Assembly (NCBI GenBank): GCA_026003215.1
Contig: BPGV01000001.1
Span: forward strand, 981,001-1,045,000
Origin: Bacteroidia bacterium
GTDB lineage: Bacteria > Bacteroidota > Bacteroidia > SpSt-205
DNA: 64,000 nt
Reading direction: 5' to 3'
A program made the position numbers and the translations under genes. The notes beneath the pieces were generated by a model, which searched no databases, was not told where the DNA came from, and saw nothing but the letters and a program-made list of their open reading frames with translations. This document shows, piece by piece, positions 59,993 to 64,000 of this stretch (its first letter is position 1; every line of letters starts with the position of its first letter).

Positions 59993-61200
59993 GCTGGCTG
60001 ATTCTCTTAGGCTTGACCCTCCTCTTGAGTGCGTGGGCCTCCGGCAGTGAGATGGCCTGGGTAAGCGCTAACCCCCTCTACTGGGAGAGCTGGCGCGGCC
60101 GGCACCCCCGCCGCTGGAAAATCGCTTCTTTTTTCCTCAGACAGCCACGTCGCTTGCTTATTACCCTCCTCCTTGCCAATAACCTGGCCCTGATTGGGTT
60201 TTCTGCGACCCTAAGCCATCTTCTCAGTCTCACAGGTCTCCAGCTTACCCCTACTGCCTCCTTTTGGATAGAGACCCTCTTCGGCACCTTAATCCTCCTG
60301 ATTGCCGGGGAATACCTCCCCAAAGCGCTTTTCAGCCAGTGGCAGCTGGCCCTCCTGCCGACCGTCGTCCCCCTTACAGGGCTTTTCTATCTCTTCCTCT
60401 CCCCACTGGTAGAAGTCGTCTACCTATTTACCCAGGGCTTATATCGCCTTTTACGCCTCCCCGAACGCGCCCTACAGAAACCGCTCACCCGGGAAAGCGT
60501 AGCCGCTTTCCTACGCCAAAGCGAGCCTGCCTTCCAAGAAGTGCTTACCAAAACCCTCGCTCTGAGCGAGACGCCCGTACGCGAGTTTATGGTGCCGCGC
60601 CGTGAAGTCGTCGCCCTCCCCCTCACCGCTTCTACCCAAGAACTCTACGAAACCTTCCTCCAAACCGAACTCTCCCGCATCCTCATCTATAAAAACACCC
60701 CCGACGAAGTAATTGGCTACGTCTATGTGCGTTCGCTCCTTCACAATCCGCGCACCGTGGAGGAAGTCATAGAACCCGTGACTTTTGTTCCAGAGACAAT
60801 GCCCGCCACCCGACTTTTAGAGGAGCTGGTACAGCAGCGGCGTTCGCTGGCTGTGGTGGTAGATGCCCGTGGCGGCATGGCCGGTATTGTAACCACCGAA
60901 GACCTCGTGGAAGAAGTCTTCGGCGAGATCCAAGACGAATACGATGAACCTGAATGGGTAGCGCATACGCCAGCGCCCGATGTGTATGAAGTAGATGCCC
61001 GCGCCGAGATAGATTACCTCAACCAAAAGTACGGCTTAGGCCTGCCCACCGACCAAGCAGTCACCTTAGGGGGATTAGCGCTGGCTCATCTCGGCCGTAT
61101 CCCCGCTAAGGGCACCGCGTGGGAAGCCTACGGCTTCCGTTGGGAAGTCTTAGACGCTACCCCTCAACGTATCCTCACCCTGAAACTCCAACGCCTATGA
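59989..61200 (+). CDS. CNNM/CorC-type transporter-associated protein (DUF21, CBS, CorC_HlyC)
   Basis: A 403-residue protein. The N-terminal DUF21 membrane domain has three to four helices (SAWASGSEMAWVSANPL; LLANNLALIGFSATLSHLLS; GEYLPKALFSQWQLALL, the EYxPK hallmark). A CBS pair lies at about residues 195-330 (VREFMVPRREVVALP, GGMAGIVTTEDLVEEVFGEI). A C-terminal CorC_HlyC domain (about 330-403) ends the protein. Linked to Mg2+ or Na+ handling, though often misnamed hemolysin. Starts in the LptC-like stop (ATGA) and its own stop overlaps the flavin reductase start. Confidence 0.9.
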   Translation: MSWLILLGLTLLLSAWASGSEMAWVSANPLYWESWRGRHPRRWKIASFFLRQPRRLLITLLLANNLALIGFSATLSHLLSLTGLQLTPTASFWIETLFGTLILLIAGEYLPKALFSQWQLALLPTVVPLTGLFYLFLSPLVEVVYLFTQGLYRLLRLPERALQKPLTRESVAAFLRQSEPAFQEVLTKTLALSETPVREFMVPRREVVALPLTASTQELYETFLQTELSRILIYKNTPDEVIGYVYVRSLLHNPRTVEEVIEPVTFVPETMPATRLLEELVQQRRSLAVVVDARGGMAGIVTTEDLVEEVFGEIQDEYDEPEWVAHTPAPDVYEVDARAEIDYLNQKYGLGLPTDQAVTLGGLALAHLGRIPAKGTAWEAYGFRWEVLDATPQRILTLKLQRL

Positions 61201-62069
61201 GCACATACCGCACCTTAGACCCAGCCAGCTTCGCGCTCAAAGACTGGCACCCTTACATGATAGGCAGCGTTATCCCGCGTCCTATCGCCTGGGTCACTAC
61301 CATAGACGCCCAAGGCCGCCCGAACTTGGCCCCGTTTAGCTACTTCAATATTTTCAGTAGCAAACCGCCGATAGCGGTATTCTCGCCCAGCACCAGCGGC
61401 CGTACCGGCCAGCCCAAAGACACCCACAAAAACCTCTTGGAAGTGCCCGAGTGCGTGATTCATATTGTGCCCTACGCGCTCGTCCCTCGCATGAATATCA
61501 CCACCGGAGAATACGAGCATGGTATTAATGAAATAGCCAAGGCCGGCTTAGAGACGCTTCCGTCGGAGGTAGTGCGTCCGCCCCGGATCGCCGGCACCCC
61601 TGTGCAGATGGAGGCCCGCCTCCGCCAGATACTTTCCTTAGGCGACACCCCAGGGGCGGGACAGCTCATGATTGTAGAGATTGTACGGCTGCATTTGGCC
61701 GAGGAGATTTTGGATGCAAAGGGTCTGCCTGACCCCCGCAAAATGGATGTAGTCGCCCGCTTAGGGGCTTTTTGGTACCTGCGCGTGCGGCCCGAAAACC
61801 TCTTCTGGATGAAGCAGCCCCGCAATCCCACCGAAGTTTTGGCGTGGGAAGAGCTACCCCAAGACCTACGAGAAAGCCGCATCCTCACCGCCGCAGATAT
61901 AGGCCACCTTCTGGCGTATCGTCCCGCCCACGCAGAACTCTTAGTCTCAGCCGCAACGCCCCCTAACCCTGATACCCTGCACCGGCAGATGCAAGCTTTC
62001 TTACCCCATGAGCCCGAAAAAGCCTGGGCCTTGTATTGCCAAGCCCTCGGCCTCCCCGTAAGCTCATAA
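61197..62069 (+). CDS. Flavin reductase-like domain protein
   Basis: A 290-residue protein with a split-barrel FMN-binding domain in its first 200 residues: GSVIPRPIAWVTTIDAQGRP, NLAPFSYFNIFSSKPPIAVF, and HGINEIAKAGLETLPSEVV. The C-terminal 90 residues are an extra helical tail not seen in minimal flavin reductases. It may supply reduced FMN or act on a small molecule as in related Bacteroidota proteins; the real substrate is unknown. Overlaps the previous gene (ATGA). 6-base 3' overlap with the convergent ANK/MATE-like gene. Confidence 0.85.
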   Translation: MSTYRTLDPASFALKDWHPYMIGSVIPRPIAWVTTIDAQGRPNLAPFSYFNIFSSKPPIAVFSPSTSGRTGQPKDTHKNLLEVPECVIHIVPYALVPRMNITTGEYEHGINEIAKAGLETLPSEVVRPPRIAGTPVQMEARLRQILSLGDTPGAGQLMIVEIVRLHLAEEILDAKGLPDPRKMDVVARLGAFWYLRVRPENLFWMKQPRNPTEVLAWEELPQDLRESRILTAADIGHLLAYRPAHAELLVSAATPPNPDTLHRQMQAFLPHEPEKAWALYCQALGLPVSS

Positions 62070-63380
62070 GGCCCGCCCCTGTGACCGCATAAGTCTACGG
62101 GCATACGGTAGAAACACCAAAAGGCTGATCCCCCTCGCCAGGGCTACGGCGCCAATAGCCACATACACCCCTACCAGCTTAAGGACCCATATACCTATGC
62201 TCATGAGGCTAAACACCGAGCCCAACTCTACTATTGCGGCGAGGAGGTTGAGGCGGGTACGATGCGCCCAGATAAAGACGCCTTTGGCATAGGCCAGATA
62301 CGCCACGATAGCTGGCATAGGCGCAGCTATGAGGAGGCTCGCATGCGCAAGCGGCAGTACCTCCCGAGGAAGCGCAAACACCCGCCCCAGCCATATTTCA
62401 TGAATTCCTGGAATAGCGGTGATGAGCAAAGCCCCCGAAGTACCCACAGCAATACCCCGAGCAACAGGTAGAAGGTACCGTTCTACACGCGTGCCTAAGA
62501 GCACTATGACCACTTCTTGATAAGCTACACCTATGCAGCTAAAAAGAAACACGGTATGGGTCACGGCGGGATAAGCCGCCAAGGACAGGATAGGGAGCTG
62601 TCCTCGAGCCATAAGCGTCGTAAGTAGGGGCGTAAGGGCCACATTGAGGAGCGAGGTAAGGAGGAGGGGAAAGTAAAAGCGTAGTATTTGCGGGTAGGCG
62701 TAGGGGGCTACGGTAGGTAAGGCAAGCCGCTTGAGATAAGGGGCAGCCCATAACCGAATCGCCAGCATCTCCGTCACCACGCCTGTAGAGAGCGCAGTAG
62801 CGGCCACCCATACCCCCGGCCAAGAAGGGAAAAGCCGAAGCGCCAAGATAGCCCCCACCCCCACGCCGACCAAGCGCAGGACGGTACCCCATGCCACCAG
62901 CCGAGAACGACCCTGCCGGATAAGCACCCCTTGCCATAGCCGACGATAGCCAATCGCCGCCGGCCACGGAATAAGTAGCCCTATGGCACCTGCTACCCGC
63001 TGAGCCACTTCCGCCGGCAGCTTCCATACCTTTCCGTTGACTACTTGAAACACCCCCGGCAGCGCCAGAAAAACTATAATGCCCGTAAGTAGCAAGTTCA
63101 TCGCTGTGGCGAAGCGCCACAGCCGTTCATAACTCAGTTTATCGCGGGTGAGGGCAGCGCCGGCACTGAGGAGCATCATAACCGGCGCTTCCACAAACAT
63201 GGCGATAGCAAAGGCCACACTAAACGCCGCGAGATTAGCGGTAGGCTCGGGCAAACGTCCTAAAAGACCTACCAGGAGGGGGCCTTCCACCGCCATCATC
63301 AGCCAGTTGAGGGCGAGCGGAATCCACAGCCGAGTTACCACCCCTACGCCCGGCTCCCGCAATACCGCTACGCTACGCAT
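62064..63380 (-). CDS. ANK/MATE-like polytopic membrane protein
   Basis: A 438-residue protein with about 12 predicted membrane helices. IPLALNWLMMAVEGPLLVGL at the start, IAMFVEAPVMMLLSAGAALT, and AIGYRRLWQGVLIRQGRSRL resemble the ANKH-like/MATE-type branch of the MOP flippase superfamily. Homologues export small anions, nucleotides or lipid-linked sugars; nothing here picks one. The ATG at 63378-63380 lies 13 bases inside the upstream ATP-grasp gene, so the two are coupled. That neighbour makes an exporter of a ligase product a fair guess. Confidence 0.7.
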   Translation of the reverse strand: MRSVAVLREPGVGVVTRLWIPLALNWLMMAVEGPLLVGLLGRLPEPTANLAAFSVAFAIAMFVEAPVMMLLSAGAALTRDKLSYERLWRFATAMNLLLTGIIVFLALPGVFQVVNGKVWKLPAEVAQRVAGAIGLLIPWPAAIGYRRLWQGVLIRQGRSRLVAWGTVLRLVGVGVGAILALRLFPSWPGVWVAATALSTGVVTEMLAIRLWAAPYLKRLALPTVAPYAYPQILRFYFPLLLTSLLNVALTPLLTTLMARGQLPILSLAAYPAVTHTVFLFSCIGVAYQEVVIVLLGTRVERYLLPVARGIAVGTSGALLITAIPGIHEIWLGRVFALPREVLPLAHASLLIAAPMPAIVAYLAYAKGVFIWAHRTRLNLLAAIVELGSVFSLMSIGIWVLKLVGVYVAIGAVALARGISLLVFLPYARRLMRSQGRAL

Positions 63381-64000
63381 GTAGAAGCCTGTCTACGACG
63401 CTCCCCCTCAGCGATAATATGCTCTAAGATCCCCAGCGGCGTATAGCCGGCGAGCGATGCCTGATGAAAAAATACTGTGGCCGGCGTCAGCCCCGGCAGC
63501 GCATTAATCTCTAAGGGCCAAAACTCTACCGCCCCCCCGCCTAAAAGCCGAACAAACCCATCTATGCGGGCATAGCCATGAAGGCCCACCGCTTTGGCGA
63601 GGGCTTCCACGGTGCGTTGTACAGCGGCTAAGGCAGCGGCGTTCGCTTGGGGGTCTGCCGGATAAAGGCGCGCCGGCGTAATATTTTGTCCAGCGCCCGC
63701 GAGAAACTTCTCCTCTAAGCGGAGGATATCTTGAGCCTTGACCGTCTCGCTGGGTAAAAACGCCTCATACCGAACCCCCTCGGCCGTGGTATGGGTGATG
63801 ACCCCTACAGTGACCTCTATCCACTCGGGACCGTGCAGATATTGCTCAAAAAGTGCCTCTGCCTTAGGAGGAAAAAACGCTTCCGCAGATACGCCCAAGC
63901 GCTCCCGCAATACTTCCGGCAAAGCCTCTTCTTCTCGAAAGATAGCTTGCAGATATCCCTCTAAGGCCCTCCTATCAGCCAAGACCAGCACGCCGCTACT
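63368..64000 (-). CDS. D-Ala-D-Ala ligase-like ATP-grasp protein, C-terminal part (cut by window edge)
   Basis: The reverse strand is open from base 64000 to the stop at 63368 (210 residues of the C-terminal part). SSGVLVLADRRALEGYL at the edge, WIEVTVGVITHT, LHGYARIDGFVRLL and EFWPLEINALPGLTPATVFF are the ATP-grasp and Mg-ligand motifs of D-alanine-D-alanine ligases (E-x-N-x-x-P-G-L-T). The N-terminal part is outside the window. It may be the housekeeping Ddl or a relative that joins other amino acids. Coupled to the ANK/MATE-like gene. Confidence 0.82.
   Translation of the reverse strand, partial: SSGVLVLADRRALEGYLQAIFREEEALPEVLRERLGVSAEAFFPPKAEALFEQYLHGPEWIEVTVGVITHTTAEGVRYEAFLPSETVKAQDILRLEEKFLAGAGQNITPARLYPADPQANAAALAAVQRTVEALAKAVGLHGYARIDGFVRLLGGGAVEFWPLEINALPGLTPATVFFHQASLAGYTPLGILEHIIAEGERRRQASTCVA

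Noticed and set aside
1-64000. A consistent -33 TTG element for every promoter
   Set aside because: Checked at several -7 boxes; only a few (33853, 40226) have TTG at about 18 bases, so I do not claim it as general.
1-64000. tRNA, rRNA, riboswitch or insertion sequence
   Set aside because: Gaps between genes are nearly all under 110 bases; none shows a cloverleaf, conserved aptamer or transposase frame.

Overview
The window is a compact chromosomal segment from a moderately GC-rich member of the Bacteroidota, probably an uncultured one. Three things point there. There are gliding and type IX secretion genes (gldF, gldG, a GldJ/GldK-type lipoprotein, PorP/SprF, and PorE-like TPR/propeller/OmpA proteins). 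Lineage-typical families are present (DUF2851, WbqC-like, HU-SPOR fusion). The Bacteroidota -7 promoter element TAnnTTTG appears in front of gene after gene. About 56 genes are packed almost end to end. The largest gap is about 216 bases (33725-33940), and I see no tRNA, rRNA, CRISPR array or insertion sequence.

Layout. 1-1460 (minus): efp-accB-accC, with accC cut by the left edge. 1524-3320: large acyl-CoA dehydrogenase with a clear terminator. 3383-6626 (minus): outer-membrane-like protein and gyrA. 6678-8113 (plus): secreted unknown and rhomboid protease. 8012-11056 (minus): scpB, glutaryl-CoA dehydrogenase type gene, M50-CBS protease. 11097-14943 (minus): two tandem PorE-like envelope proteins, divergent from a TonB-dependent receptor (15000-17198). 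17258-20623 (minus): acyl-CoA dehydrogenase coupled to two glycosyltransferases. 20650-24039 (minus): gldF-gldG-DUF4340. 24051-25449 (minus): frameshifted MFS exporter. 25491-30168 (plus): methylmalonyl-CoA epimerase, then pstS-pstC-pstA-pstB-phoU. 30151-31649 (minus): WbqC-like and membrane thioredoxin-fold protein. 31695-32768: prfA. 32756-33845 (minus): DUF3137 protein with a candidate small leader ORF. 33941-38575 (plus): outer-membrane barrel, HU/SPOR protein, asparagine synthetase. 38502-40130 (minus): a strange Arg/His/Cys repeat protein. 40238-43325: fatty acid hydroxylase, then (minus) enoyl-CoA hydratase, pyrR-like, DUF2851. 43415-49172 (minus): GldJ-type lipoprotein, PorP/SprF, OmpA propeller protein, ceramidase-like protein. 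49228-53417 (plus): mfd-holA. 53412-53705 (minus): hpf. 53805-62069 (plus): AT-rich mannosyltransferase-like gene, FadN-type beta-oxidation enzyme, hydrolase, membrane protein, bactofilin, LptC-like, CorC-like, flavin reductase. 62064-64000 (minus): ATP-grasp ligase (cut by the right edge) and ANK/MATE-like membrane protein.

Functionally the window mixes housekeeping genes (gyrA, mfd, holA, prfA, efp, hpf, scpB), acyl-CoA and amino-acid catabolism, phosphate uptake, and envelope or T9SS genes.

The most striking signal is regulatory. In 24 places an exact TAnnTTTG lies 3-8 bases before the start codon, including five GTG starts. In Bacteroidota this element sits about 4-11 bases upstream of the transcription start, so these mRNAs should begin at or within a few bases of the start codon. 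That would make leaderless transcription a main mode of expression here. The most unusual protein is the secreted repeat protein at 38502-40130.
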